A stretch of 64,000 nt of DNA from an uncultured Oscillospiraceae bacterium (lineage in GTDB: Bacteria > Bacillota > Clostridia > Oscillospirales > Oscillospiraceae): contig CALWOA010000015.1 in NCBI GenBank assembly GCA_944382965.1, forward strand, positions 1 to 64,000. Reading direction: 5' to 3'. The notes under the pieces are model-generated. The model searched no databases, had not been told where the DNA came from, and worked only from the letters and a program-made list of their open reading frames with translations. Of this stretch, positions 16,136-24,168 are shown piece after piece. A program made the position numbers and the translations under genes. Numbering within the stretch: position 1 is the first letter of the stretch; every line of letters begins with the position of its first letter.

Positions 16136-17023
16136 ATGAAGAACACCATCTTTACCGGAATGGCCACTGCCATTGTCACCCCCATGACCAAAACCGGCAT
16201 TGACTATGATGCTCTGGGACGATTCCTGGAATTCCAGATCGAAAGCGGCATCAATGCCATTGTGGTGATGGGCACCACCGGCGAAAATGCCACCATTGAG
16301 CCGGAGGATCAGAAGGAAGTCATCCGCTATACGGTACAGAAGGTGGCGGGCCGGATTCCTGTGATTGCCGGTACCGGTACAAATAACACCGAGCATGTGC
16401 TGAACAATACCCGCAACGCCTGCGAAGTGGGGGCGGATGCCGTGCTGGTGGTGACCCCTTACTACAACAAGGCCACCCAGAACGGCCTGATTACCCACTT
16501 TACTGCTGTTGCGGACGCTTCTACCGTGCCGGTGATTGTGTACAATGTGCCTGGTCGTACCGGCTGCAATCTGCTGCCCAAGACCCTGGCCAAGCTTGCC
16601 GAACATCCCCGAATTGCGGCGGTGAAGGAAGCCACCGGCAACATGGCCCAAATGGTGGAAATTATGGCCCTGTGCGGCGATAAGATTGATGTTTACTCCG
16701 GAGAGGATGCCCTGACCGTGCCTATGATGGCCATGGGTGCCGCCGGTACCATCAGCGTGCTGAGCAATGTGGTACCCAAGGAAGCAGTGGCCATGACCGA
16801 TGCCTGCAAGGCCGGCGACTACAAGACCGCTGCCCAGTGGCAGTGCAAGCTGCTGGGCCTGACCAATGCCCTGTTCAGCGAAGTCAACCCCATTCCTGCC
16901 AAGGCGGCAGTTTCTGCCATGGGCTTTGGCGAGGAGAATCTGCGTCTGCCCCTGACGCCCATGGAAGAAGAGAATCGGGCCAAGCTGTATGCAGAGATGA
17001 GAAAGCTGGGGGTTAACGTATGA
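16136..17023 (+). CDS. dapA: 4-hydroxy-tetrahydrodipicolinate synthase
   Basis: A 295-residue TIM-barrel aldolase condensing pyruvate with aspartate semialdehyde, the first committed step to diaminopimelate and lysine. Seen: GMATAIVTPM at the start, VVMGTTGENATIE with the substrate-binding threonines, VVTPYYNKATQNGL, the VYNVPGRTGCN motif with the tyrosine and arginine, and the Schiff-base lysine in AAVKEATGN. AAAGGAGAG precedes the ATG. dapB starts on the overlapping ATGA, and dapF follows, giving a dapA-dapB-dapF operon. No lysine riboswitch is visible in the 81 bases upstream. Confidence 0.96.
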   Translation: MKNTIFTGMATAIVTPMTKTGIDYDALGRFLEFQIESGINAIVVMGTTGENATIEPEDQKEVIRYTVQKVAGRIPVIAGTGTNNTEHVLNNTRNACEVGADAVLVVTPYYNKATQNGLITHFTAVADASTVPVIVYNVPGRTGCNLLPKTLAKLAEHPRIAAVKEATGNMAQMVEIMALCGDKIDVYSGEDALTVPMMAMGAAGTISVLSNVVPKEAVAMTDACKAGDYKTAAQWQCKLLGLTNALFSEVNPIPAKAAVSAMGFGEENLRLPLTPMEEENRAKLYAEMRKLGVNV

Positions 17024-17739
17024 AAGCGGTACTTTGCGGCGCCAACGGCGCCATGGGAAAACTGATTGGCGGCATTCTGGGCCAGGACGTGGTGGGCAAG
17101 GTCAGCATCGACGGGGAAAACGGCGTATGCAAGACTTTTGATCAGTTGGGCCCGGTGGAAGCCGATGTGGTCATTGACTTTTCTCACCACACCGCTGTGG
17201 CGGATGTGCTGGCCTATGCCAAGAAAATCGGCGCTGCCGCGGTCATCGGCACCACCGGTCATACAGAAGAAGAAAAAGCCATGATTTATCAGGCCGCCAA
17301 GGAAATTCCCGTATTTTTCAGCGGCAATATGAGCCTTGGCATTGCGGTACTGTGCCGCCTTGCCAAAGAGGCTGCTTCCTATTTCCCGGATGCGGACATT
17401 GAAATTGTGGAAGTCCACCACAACCGGAAGGTGGACGCTCCCAGCGGCACGGCGCTGATGCTGTTCAACGCTGTAAAAGAAGCCCGGCCCCAGGCTGTGG
17501 CCAACTGCGGCCGCTCCGGGGAAGGCAAGCGCACCAAGGAAGAAGTGGGTATTTCTTCCTTACGGATGGGAAATGTGGTGGGCATTCACGAAGTGCATAT
17601 CCACACCGGCACCCAGTGCCTGACGCTGAAACACGAAGCCGTGACCCGGGCTATGCTGGCCGATGGCGCGGTGGATGCCGCCCGGTTTATGGTGGGCAAA
17701 GCCAAGGGCCTGTACAACATGGAAAACATCCTTGGATAA
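17020..17739 (+). CDS. dapB: 4-hydroxy-tetrahydrodipicolinate reductase
   Basis: A 239-residue NAD(P)H enzyme for the second step of the DAP branch. The N-terminus shows a slightly shortened nucleotide loop (LCGANGAMGKLIGG), the middle has VIDFSHH and IGTTGH, and the catalytic region reads IVEVHHNRKVDAPSGTALM. The C-terminal HIHTGTQCLTLKHEA segment is also typical. It overlaps dapA by four bases. Length is near the lower end for the family. Confidence 0.95.
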   Translation: MKAVLCGANGAMGKLIGGILGQDVVGKVSIDGENGVCKTFDQLGPVEADVVIDFSHHTAVADVLAYAKKIGAAAVIGTTGHTEEEKAMIYQAAKEIPVFFSGNMSLGIAVLCRLAKEAASYFPDADIEIVEVHHNRKVDAPSGTALMLFNAVKEARPQAVANCGRSGEGKRTKEEVGISSLRMGNVVGIHEVHIHTGTQCLTLKHEAVTRAMLADGAVDAARFMVGKAKGLYNMENILG

Positions 17740-17758
17740 CCCTTTGGGGAGGAACATA

Positions 17759-18544
17759 ATGCAGGTGTATTATATGAACGGCGCCGGAAATGACTTCATG
17801 GTGCTGGATGCCCGGGGGAAGCAGCCGGATTTTTCCCGCTTGGCGGTAGAATTCTGCCGTATCACCGGTGCCGACGGGTTTATGGCGGTGGATGATTCCG
17901 ACTGCGCAGATTTTCGGCTGCATTTTTACAATTCCGATGGAACCCGGGGAGAAATGTGCGGCAACGGCGCCCGGTGCATCTGCCGGTTTGCCTATGATCT
18001 GGGCATTGCCGGGGCGCATATGGTGGTGCAGACCGATGCGGGACTGGTGCCCGGCTGGCGGCTGGACGAAAATCAATACCGAGTGCAGCTGAACAATCCC
18101 AGTATCCTGGACTTAAACCGGACGGAGGAAGCGGCCTATGTGGAACTGGGCAATCCCGGCGTTCCCCATGCGGTTGCGCCCTATCAGGGAGATCTCTGGG
18201 CAGACCGGGAAGCATTGCGCACCCGGATGGAGACGCTGCGGCATCACCCTGCCTTCCCGAAAGGTGCCAATGTCAACTTCTACCAGACGCTCTCGGAAGG
18301 AGAGGTAAGGATGCTGACCTTTGAGCGGGGAGTGGAAGATTTTACCCTGGCCTGCGGCACTGGATGCGGCTCCACCGCTTGTGTACTGTGGAAACAGGGA
18401 AAGCTTCCCGGCGGTGTGCTCACCGCCCACAACCAGGGCGGAACCCTGAAAGTCACCGTGTCCGGTGAGAACGGCGTGGTTTCTTCCCTGCTGCTGGAAG
18501 GCCCCACTCAGGTGGAGCGGATTCTGGAGCTGGAAGCGGTCTAA
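17759..18544 (+). CDS. dapF: Diaminopimelate epimerase
   Basis: A 261-residue cofactor-independent racemase that converts LL- to meso-diaminopimelate for peptidoglycan and lysine. Both catalytic cysteines are in view: MCGNGARCICRF at about 66-77 and LACGTGCGSTACV near 200. The NGAGNDFMV start is typical. GAGGA lies six bases before the ATG at 17759, which fixes the start after dapB rather than inside it. It is the last gene of the dap operon. Confidence 0.95.
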   Translation: MQVYYMNGAGNDFMVLDARGKQPDFSRLAVEFCRITGADGFMAVDDSDCADFRLHFYNSDGTRGEMCGNGARCICRFAYDLGIAGAHMVVQTDAGLVPGWRLDENQYRVQLNNPSILDLNRTEEAAYVELGNPGVPHAVAPYQGDLWADREALRTRMETLRHHPAFPKGANVNFYQTLSEGEVRMLTFERGVEDFTLACGTGCGSTACVLWKQGKLPGGVLTAHNQGGTLKVTVSGENGVVSSLLLEGPTQVERILELEAV

Positions 18545-18569
18545 ATTTCGACTTTTTCTCCAGCAGCCC

Positions 18570-18597
18570 TTGACACCGGAGGAAAATATGCTATCAT
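18570..18597 (+). promoter_or_regulatory. Promoter of xpt
   Basis: TTGACA at 18570-18575 and TATCAT at 18592-18597 with a 16-base spacer. The leader is only about 20 bases long, too short for a purine riboswitch. Confidence 0.7.
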
Positions 18598-18624
18598 TAT
18601 TTCCATTCTTTAGGAGGTGCGCCC

Positions 18625-19209
18625 ATGAATTTCTTAGAAGAGAGAATTGTACGCGACGGTATCGTTAAAGCAGGAAATGTGCTGAAGGTTGACAGCTTCC
18701 TGAATCATCAGATGGACATTGCCCTGATGGAGCAGATCGGCAAGGAGTTCAAGCGCCGCTTTGCGGACAAGCATGTAACCAAGGTGCTGACCATTGAGGC
18801 GTCCGGCATCGGCATTGCCTGTTTTGTGGCTAAGGAATTCGGGGTGCCCATGGTGTTTGCCAAGAAATCCCAGTCCATCAACATTGAGGGCGAGGTTTAT
18901 GTGGCACAGGTGGAATCCTTTACTCACAAGAATCGCAATCAGGTTATCGTCTCCAAGAAGTTCCTCAGCGCCGAGGATCATGTGCTGATTATCGATGATT
19001 TCCTGGCCAACGGCTGTGCGCTGCAGGGCCTGATTTCCATTACGGAAGCATCCGGCGCCACGGTGGAGGGCCTGGGCATTGTGATTGAAAAAGGATTCCA
19101 GGTTGGCGGCAGAGTGATCCGGAACCTGGGCTACCAGCTGGAATCTCTGGCTATTGTGGACGAAATGGATGCCGAAACCGGCGTTATCACCTTCCGCAGC
19201 CAGGACTGA
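18625..19209 (+). CDS. xpt: Xanthine phosphoribosyltransferase
   Basis: A 194-residue purine salvage enzyme joining xanthine to PRPP. It matches Xpt over its whole length: [12 protein letters not shown] near 22-33, a [16 protein letters not shown] segment, and the PRPP-binding loop [17 protein letters not shown] near 117-133. AGGAGG precedes the ATG. It is monocistronic with its own promoter and a strong terminator, so expression may be constitutive or controlled at initiation. Confidence 0.95.
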   Translation: MNFLEERIVRDGIVKAGNVLKVDSFLNHQMDIALMEQIGKEFKRRFADKHVTKVLTIEASGIGIACFVAKEFGVPMVFAKKSQSINIEGEVYVAQVESFTHKNRNQVIVSKKFLSAEDHVLIIDDFLANGCALQGLISITEASGATVEGLGIVIEKGFQVGGRVIRNLGYQLESLAIVDEMDAETGVITFRSQD

Positions 19210-19223
19210 ATCTACATACAGAA

Positions 19224-19257
19224 CGCCCCCGGTTTCCCAAAGCGGAAACCGGGGGCG
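19224..19257 (+). terminator. Bidirectional terminator between xpt and the phosphatase gene
   Basis: A 14-bp perfect stem (CGCCCCCGGTTTCC) with a six-base loop at the convergent gene ends. The T tract is weak, but the stem is very strong. Confidence 0.75.
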
Positions 19258-19261
19258 ATTG

Positions 19262-20056
19262 TTATGCCAGATGCTTGCGAATTATGCGGTGCAGATCTTC
19301 GTGACAGATGCCGTTGGAGCAGATCACGCCGGTGGGTTTCAGATCGTCGAAGGCAGAAGCGGCTATGGGCTCGATTTTGCCTTGGGCATTTTCCAGAATG
19401 ATCCGCCCGGCACCGTAGTCCCAGGGCTGGAGCATATGCTCGTAGAACGCATCCACCCGACCGCAGGCTAGATCGCACAGATCCAAAGCGGCGCTGCCGC
19501 TTCGGCGGATGTCCCGGGTTTCCAGGAACAGTTCTTTGATGATGCTGAAAATGGTATCCGCCTGGGACTTGTCGTAGGGAGCGGTGCCTACCATTACCAG
19601 CGCTTCGGAAAAGCCGTGGCTGCTGACGTGGATGGGCTTACCGTTGCGCCAGCTGCCCTGCCCCTGGATGCCCACAAAGCATTCGTCCCGATAGGGGTTA
19701 TATACCACACCGATCAGGGGCTGCTTCTGGTAGTACAAAGCTACGGAAATGCAGCTGTGCCGGGCGCCGTAGAGGTAATTGGTGGTGCCGTCGATGGGGT
19801 CAATGACCCAGGTAAAGCCGTCACCGATGTGCTGCTGGCCTTCTTCTTCGGCTAAAAAGCTGCTGCCGGGCAGACATTGTTCACAGGCTTGCATCAGCAG
19901 ATGCTGGGACTTGACATCAACGTCGGTTACCACATTGGCAGCACTTCCCTTTTCGGTGACGGTGTGCACTTCCTGCTGCGCAATAAAATGACCGGCCTCC
20001 TTGGCGATGGAAACCATTTGCTGGGCAAGATGCTGGACGTTTTTTGGTGTAATCAT
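19262..20056 (-). CDS. Inositol monophosphatase family protein
   Basis: A 264-residue lithium-sensitive phosphatase-fold protein. Metal-binding motifs are complete: FLAEEEG (motif with the two glutamates), WVIDPIDGTTNYLYG with the DPIDGT core, and PWDYGAGRIILENA near the C-terminus. Substrates could be inositol phosphate, fructose 1,6-bisphosphate or a nucleotide; the sequence does not decide. AGGAGG fixes the start at 20056 and removes 51 upstream codons. Confidence 0.9.
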   Translation of the reverse strand: MITPKNVQHLAQQMVSIAKEAGHFIAQQEVHTVTEKGSAANVVTDVDVKSQHLLMQACEQCLPGSSFLAEEEGQQHIGDGFTWVIDPIDGTTNYLYGARHSCISVALYYQKQPLIGVVYNPYRDECFVGIQGQGSWRNGKPIHVSSHGFSEALVMVGTAPYDKSQADTIFSIIKELFLETRDIRRSGSAALDLCDLACGRVDAFYEHMLQPWDYGAGRIILENAQGKIEPIAASAFDDLKPTGVICSNGICHEDLHRIIRKHLA

Positions 20057-20145
20057 AGGAAACCTCCTGAGTATAGAAACTTGCATGGGAAAAGCCCGGA
20101 GCGCAACTGGCATCGGGCTTGATTGGACGAAAATATTGAATGCAC

Positions 20146-20490
20146 TCAGCTTAGATTCTTTTTTGCTGTGTTCAGCGAGGATATCAGAAGCTTTTTCAAT
20201 TCGATACATCGCTCTAGAATGGAACGGTCCTCATAGAAGCCGCTCTCAATTAACAATTCCAGCCAGTATTCACTCTCGGAACATTCCTTCAGAGCGATTT
20301 GGAGTTTGGCGATAAAATCGGCTTTTCCGTGGGCATAGAAGGCCTCCCGGATGTTGGCTCCGATGCTGGTGCCGGAGCGAATCAGCTGATTGGTCAGCAC
20401 GGATTCTCGTTTGCAGCTTTTGACGGCGTTGCAGACCTTTATGATTTCCAAGGCAAAGGCTTTTGATTTGTCCAACAGCGGGCTTGGCAT
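20146..20490 (-). CDS. Four-helix bundle protein (S23/bAvd-like)
   Basis: A 114-residue all-helical protein. The pattern LTNQLIRSGTSIGANIREA at about 33-51 with a C-terminal ECSESEYWLELLIESGF is the signature of the four-helix bundle family first found in 23S rRNA intervening sequences and related to Avd of diversity-generating retroelements. No reverse transcriptase or variable repeat is nearby, and the gene is not inside rRNA. GAGGTGA precedes the ATG. Short inverted repeats lie just upstream, suggesting a small transposed unit. Confidence 0.85.
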   Translation of the reverse strand: MPSPLLDKSKAFALEIIKVCNAVKSCKRESVLTNQLIRSGTSIGANIREAFYAHGKADFIAKLQIALKECSESEYWLELLIESGFYEDRSILERCIELKKLLISSLNTAKKNLS

Positions 20491-20543
20491 GGCATATCAC
20501 CTCAACCATGAAAATCAATGCCGCTGTGCGGCATACCATACTT

Positions 20544-20628
20544 ATTCACTATTCCCTATTACCTATTACTTTCCAAAAATCTCGAATGCGTAGTTAGTGA
20601 AAAGTGAATAGTGAAGAGGGAATAGGTA
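20544..20628. repeat. Inverted GTGAATAGTGA / GGGAATAGG repeats
   Basis: The words GTGAATAGTGA and GGGAATAGG occur on the plus strand at about 20604-20625, and their complements at about 20544-20562. They flank a short spacer between the four-helix bundle gene and the tRNA terminator. Low-complexity words of this kind often mark decayed or mobile small repeats. Confidence 0.45.
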
Positions 20629-20658
20629 AAAATCCCGAACGCATTCGCATTCGGGATT
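20626..20658 (-). terminator. Terminator of the tRNA-Gln/tRNA-Lys transcript
   Basis: On the minus strand AATCCCGAA pairs with TTCGGGATT across a ten-base loop, followed by a T run, directly after the CCA of tRNA-Lys. Confidence 0.75.
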
Positions 20659-20660
20659 TT

Positions 20661-20736
20661 TGGTGACCCGCCGGAGATTCGAACTCCGGACCCACTGCTT
20701 AAAAGGCAGTTGCTCTACCGACTGAGCTAGCGGATC
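20661..20736 (-). tRNA. tRNA-Lys (anticodon TTT)
   Basis: Acceptor GATCCGC pairs with GCGGGTC (one T-G pair), anticodon arm ACTGC-CTTTTAA-GCAGT, T arm with GAGTTCGAATCTC, CCA encoded. It reads AAA and AAG. Confidence 0.95.
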
Positions 20737-20741
20737 GTATT

Positions 20742-20816
20742 TGGCTGGGATGGCCGGATTCGAACCAGCGAATGCCAGAGTCAAAGTCTGGTGCCTTACC
20801 GCTTGGCGACATCCCA
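20742..20816 (-). tRNA. tRNA-Gln (anticodon TTG)
   Basis: Acceptor TGGGATG pairs with CATCCCA, anticodon arm CCAGA-CTTTGAC-TCTGG, T arm with TGGTTCGAATCC, CCA encoded. It lies five bases before tRNA-Lys in the same transcript. Confidence 0.95.
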
Positions 20817-20852
20817 ATGTGGAGCGGCGCCCTTTGATCGGACACACTGGGC

Positions 20853-20881
20853 ATTATAGCATAGATATTTTATTTTGGCAA
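20853..20881 (-). promoter_or_regulatory. Promoter of the tRNA-Gln/tRNA-Lys transcript
   Basis: On the minus strand TTGCCA (20881-20876) and TATAAT (20858-20853) with a 17-base spacer. Confidence 0.75.
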
Positions 20882-20975
20882 TCCTTTTTTTCAAAATTCA
20901 GAAAAATTATTCCTGCTTTTCCAAAGGGGGATGGGAAAAATTTGCGTTTTTCTGAGAGAAAAGGGCAAATAGGGC

Positions 20976-21004
20976 TTTACTTTTCCGCAGGTATCCTGTA
21001 TAGT
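20976..21004 (+). promoter_or_regulatory. Promoter of the riboswitch-folT-folC transcript
   Basis: TTTACT at 20976-20981 and TATAGT at 20999-21004 with a 17-base spacer, ending just before the riboswitch. Confidence 0.7.
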
Positions 21005-21011
21005 AGTTCCC

Positions 21012-21112
21012 AACAGAGTAGGAAACCCTGCGTGAAGTGCTGTCAAGATGGGGAGTTGTGTGACAGACGAAGGACCGTTGTCCGCGATGGGGTATCCGCA
21101 CCCGCTGCGTCA
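21012..21112 (+). ncRNA. Tetrahydrofolate (THF-I) riboswitch
   Basis: Conserved THF-I words occur in order and spacing: AGAGTAGG, GCGTGAAGTG, a GTCAAGATGGGGAGTTG segment, GACGAAGG, CCGCGATGGGG, and a closing CCGCACCCGCTGC. The aptamer sits between a promoter and a strong terminator, upstream of the folate transporter gene folT. Known THF riboswitches lower folT and folate gene expression when reduced folate is plentiful. Boundaries are approximate. Confidence 0.85.
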
Positions 21113-21202
21113 TAATGGACTGATCCTCCTTTATGTAGCAACGATACTCGGTGGAGCGAATGGGCTACGCGCATTCTATCCACGGGTTCCTTGACCGCTG
21201 CT

Positions 21203-21236
21203 CCCCTTACGACCAAAGGTCGCAAGGGGTTTTTTC
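21203..21236 (+). terminator. Riboswitch-controlled terminator before folT
   Basis: CCCCTTACGACC pairs with GGTCGCAAGGGG (one A-C mismatch) across an AAA loop, followed by six T. Another hairpin at about 21152-21183 may be the competing antiterminator. Confidence 0.8.
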
Positions 21237-21288
21237 GTGTCCGGGAACCCTCAGCCGGTTCGCTCGAAAAAATGAAGGAGGTTTTCCT

Positions 21289-21858
21289 ATGAACAAACAA
21301 ACAACCATCCCCGTCATGTCCACCCGCAACTTGGCCTATTGCGCCCTGCTGGCAGCCCTGAGTGTGGTGCTGGCTCGCCTGATCATTCCCATGCCCAATG
21401 CCACTACCCGGTTTTCCATCGAGGCAGTGCCCATTGTGCTGGCCGGCATCCTCTTCGGCCCCATGCCGGGAGCGCTGGTGGGATTCTGCGCCGACTTTGT
21501 GGGCACCTTGTTCTCCGGGTTCGGATTTAACCCCCTGTTCAGCCTGCCGCCTATTCTCTATGGCATTTTCGGCGGCGTGTTCCGCTATTATCTGGCGAAA
21601 AAGGTCACCATTCCCGGTCTGACCTTGACCTTCCTGCCTCCGGTGGTGCTGGGCTCCATTTTGTGGCAGAGCGCTGCTCTTTCCTATGTTTACAACAGCA
21701 AGGGCAGCTTCCAGGCCAGCCTGATTTACTTCCTCACCACCCGGTCTGTGCAGTTTGCTGTGACGCTGGTGCTGGATGTTGCGATTTTGTATCTGCTGAT
21801 GCGCACCGGAATTTTCCAGCGGCTGGGAATCTGGCCCCCGGTGAAGAAAGAGAAATAA
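21289..21858 (+). CDS. folT: Folate ECF transporter S component FolT
   Basis: A 189-residue membrane protein with about six helices. The start MSTRNLAYCALLAALSVVLA, the early RFSIEAVPIVLAG segment and a GFGFNPLFSLPPILYGIFGG stretch match FolT-type S components that bind folate and work with the shared ECF module. AAGGAGG precedes the ATG at 21289. The THF riboswitch upstream and folC downstream support folate as the substrate. Confidence 0.92.
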   Translation: MNKQTTIPVMSTRNLAYCALLAALSVVLARLIIPMPNATTRFSIEAVPIVLAGILFGPMPGALVGFCADFVGTLFSGFGFNPLFSLPPILYGIFGGVFRYYLAKKVTIPGLTLTFLPPVVLGSILWQSAALSYVYNSKGSFQASLIYFLTTRSVQFAVTLVLDVAILYLLMRTGIFQRLGIWPPVKKEK

Positions 21859-21886
21859 CCTGATTTTTCGAAAGGACGACCCTTCC

Positions 21887-23164
21887 ATGAACGCAACCGA
21901 AGCCATTGCCTATATCCATTCCGTCTGCTGGAAAGGCAGCATTCCTGGTCTGGGACGAACCCAGACCTTGCTGGCAAAGATGGGCAATCCGGAGAAGAAA
22001 CTGAAATTCGTACACATCGCCGGAACCAACGGAAAAGGCAGCACCGCCGCCATGACCGACTCCATCCTGCGCAAAGCCGGATACCGGACGGGACTGTACA
22101 CCTCTCCCTACATCTACCGCTTCCACGAGCGGATGCAGGTGGATGGGCAGGAGATTTCCGATGAAGAACTGGCAGAGGTGACAGAATTTGTTCGTTCCCT
22201 GGCTCAGTCTATGGAAGAGTCTCCCACAGAATTTGAGCTGGTCAGCTGCATCGCCTTTGAATATTTCCGCCGCAAGCAGTGCGATATTGTGGTGCTGGAA
22301 GTGGGCATGGGCGGTGCCATGGACTCCACCAACGTGATTGAAACCCCGGAAGTGGCGGTGATTACCAACATCGGTTTGGATCACACCGAATATTTGGGAA
22401 ACACCGTGGAAGAAATCGCTCTGACCAAGTCCGGAATCTTTAAAGAAAACGGCCACGCGGTGGTCTACCGCAGCACCCCTTCTGTGGAAGCGGTGTTTGA
22501 GCAGGTTTGCCAGCAGAAGCATGTCAGTCTGAAAAAGGCGGACTTTGCCGGGCTGAAACTGAAGCGCCACACCCTGGAAGGCCAGGTTTTCGACTGCGGC
22601 GAAAGAAAGGATCTGGTGCTGCCTTTGCTTGGGGATCACCAGCTGCATAATGCCGCCGTGGTGCTGGCCATTGCGGATACGCTGATGGAAGAGGGCTGGA
22701 AGATTACCGAGCAGAACATTTACGACGGCATCCGGGACGTGCGCTGGCCCGGTCGGTTTGATGTGGTGGGTAAGAATCCCCTGTTTATCATTGACGGTGG
22801 CCACAACCCCCAGTGCATCGAAGCCCTGGTGAAAAACATCCAGGATTATCTGGAAGGCAAACGGGTGATCGCCCTGACTGGTGTGCTGGCGGATAAGGAC
22901 TATGCAGATATGTATAAGCCTGTGATGCCTCTGGTACAAAAATTCGTCTGCATCACCCCGCCCAATCCCCGGAAGCTGGAAGCTCAGCTGCTGGCCCAGT
23001 ATTTGCAGCAGGCGGGAGCCGACGCCATTGGCTGCGACAGCATCGAGGCCGGCGTGGAGAAAGCCATGGAGCTGGCAGGCAAAGACGGCGTGGTGCTGTG
23101 CTTTGGCTCTCTGTATTCCATCGGCGCCATTCGGGATGCCCTGAACCAGCGGCAAACAAAATAA
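21887..23164 (+). CDS. folC: Folylpolyglutamate synthase / dihydrofolate synthase
   Basis: A 425-residue Mur-ligase-type enzyme that adds glutamate to folates, trapping them in the cell. Seen: the P-loop AGTNGKGSTAAM at about 44-55, the SPYIYRFHERMQVDG omega-loop region, the LEVGMGGAMDSTN motif, NIGLDHTEYLG, and a C-terminal domain with IDGGHNPQ. It starts 28 bases after folT, so import and polyglutamylation are controlled together by the THF riboswitch. Confidence 0.94.
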   Translation: MNATEAIAYIHSVCWKGSIPGLGRTQTLLAKMGNPEKKLKFVHIAGTNGKGSTAAMTDSILRKAGYRTGLYTSPYIYRFHERMQVDGQEISDEELAEVTEFVRSLAQSMEESPTEFELVSCIAFEYFRRKQCDIVVLEVGMGGAMDSTNVIETPEVAVITNIGLDHTEYLGNTVEEIALTKSGIFKENGHAVVYRSTPSVEAVFEQVCQQKHVSLKKADFAGLKLKRHTLEGQVFDCGERKDLVLPLLGDHQLHNAAVVLAIADTLMEEGWKITEQNIYDGIRDVRWPGRFDVVGKNPLFIIDGGHNPQCIEALVKNIQDYLEGKRVIALTGVLADKDYADMYKPVMPLVQKFVCITPPNPRKLEAQLLAQYLQQAGADAIGCDSIEAGVEKAMELAGKDGVVLCFGSLYSIGAIRDALNQRQTK

Positions 23165-23169
23165 AAGGC

Positions 23170-23208
23170 AAGCGCCGCAGCGGAACAAATTCGCTGCGGC
23201 GCTTTTTT
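23170..23208 (+). terminator. Terminator after folC
   Basis: A long GC-rich stem (AAGCGCCGCAGCG and complement) with a short loop and six T. It also faces the convergent psuG. Confidence 0.9.
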
Positions 23209-23214
23209 CATAAC

Positions 23215-24135
23215 TTACAGCTTGCTGAAGGCAACCGCGGTCTGGGCTGCCAGCTTGGCGTTGTTGTATACCAGCCGGATGTTGGATGCCAGGCTGTCGC
23301 CGCCGGTGATTTCTGCCACCCTTTCCAGCAGGAAGGGGGTGGTATCCTTGCCATGGATGCCCTTGGCATTGCACTCGCCGATGGCCTGGTCGATGGCGGC
23401 GTTGATAGTATCCAGAGGCATGGCGTACTGCTCCGGGATGGGGTTGGTGACCAGCATACCGCCCCCCAGTTCCAGGTCTTTGCTGGCCTTGAATGCGGCA
23501 GCCAGTTCCTCGGGGCTGTCCACCCGGTAGTCTACGCCGAAACCGGACTGCCGGGTGTAAAAGGCGGGCAGCTCGTCAGTGCCGTAGCCGATCACCGGTA
23601 CGCCCTTGGTTTCCAGATATTCCAGGGTCAGACCCAGATCCAGAATGGACTTGGCACCGGCGCAGATGACCATCACCGGGGTCTGGCTCAGTTCTTCCAG
23701 GTCGGCGGAGATGTCCATGGTAGTTTCGGCTCCACGGTGGACACCGCCAATGCCGCCGGTGGCGAAAATGGAGATGCCTGCCATATGGGCGATGATCATG
23801 GTGGTGGTGACGGTGGTGGCCCCATCCTCGCCCCGGGCGCACAGCAGCGCCAGATCCCGGCGGGAAGCCTTGTGAATGGCCTGGCCTTTCTTACCGAAGT
23901 ATTCAATTTCTTCCGGCGTCAGACCGGCTTTCAGACGACCGCCGATGATGGCGATGGTGGCGGGAACGGCACCATTTTCCCGGATGATCCGCTCCACATT
24001 CAGGGCAGTTTCCACATTCTGGGGATAGGGCATGCCGTGGGAAATGATGGTGGATTCCAAAGCAACGACGGGCTTGCCTGCAGCAATGGCGGCGGAAACT
24101 TCGGGATTTACGTCCAGATATTTGTTCAGCTTCAT
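23215..24135 (-). CDS. psuG: Pseudouridine-5'-phosphate glycosidase
   Basis: A 306-residue enzyme that cleaves pseudouridine 5'-phosphate to uracil and ribose 5-phosphate. Family motifs: VALESTIISHGMPYPQN at the start, TIAIIGGRLKAGL, the catalytic-lysine region HKASRRDLALL, ATTVTTTMIIAHMAGI and FATGGIGGVHRGAE. I use the ATG at 24135; AAAGGA is eleven bases upstream. A GTG three codons earlier is too close to it. The kinase gene precedes it on the same strand, completing pseudouridine catabolism. Confidence 0.94.
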   Translation of the reverse strand: MKLNKYLDVNPEVSAAIAAGKPVVALESTIISHGMPYPQNVETALNVERIIRENGAVPATIAIIGGRLKAGLTPEEIEYFGKKGQAIHKASRRDLALLCARGEDGATTVTTTMIIAHMAGISIFATGGIGGVHRGAETTMDISADLEELSQTPVMVICAGAKSILDLGLTLEYLETKGVPVIGYGTDELPAFYTRQSGFGVDYRVDSPEELAAAFKASKDLELGGGMLVTNPIPEQYAMPLDTINAAIDQAIGECNAKGIHGKDTTPFLLERVAEITGGDSLASNIRLVYNNAKLAAQTAVAFSKL

Positions 24136-24168
24136 ACAAATCACATTCCTTTGTAAAAATCTGCAAGT

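Noticed and set aside
18545-18624. Purine riboswitch before xpt
   Set aside because: The promoter leaves only about 20 bases of leader, and no aptamer words are present.
20146-20490. Diversity-generating retroelement
   Set aside because: The bAvd-like protein is present, but there is no reverse transcriptase and no template/variable repeat pair.
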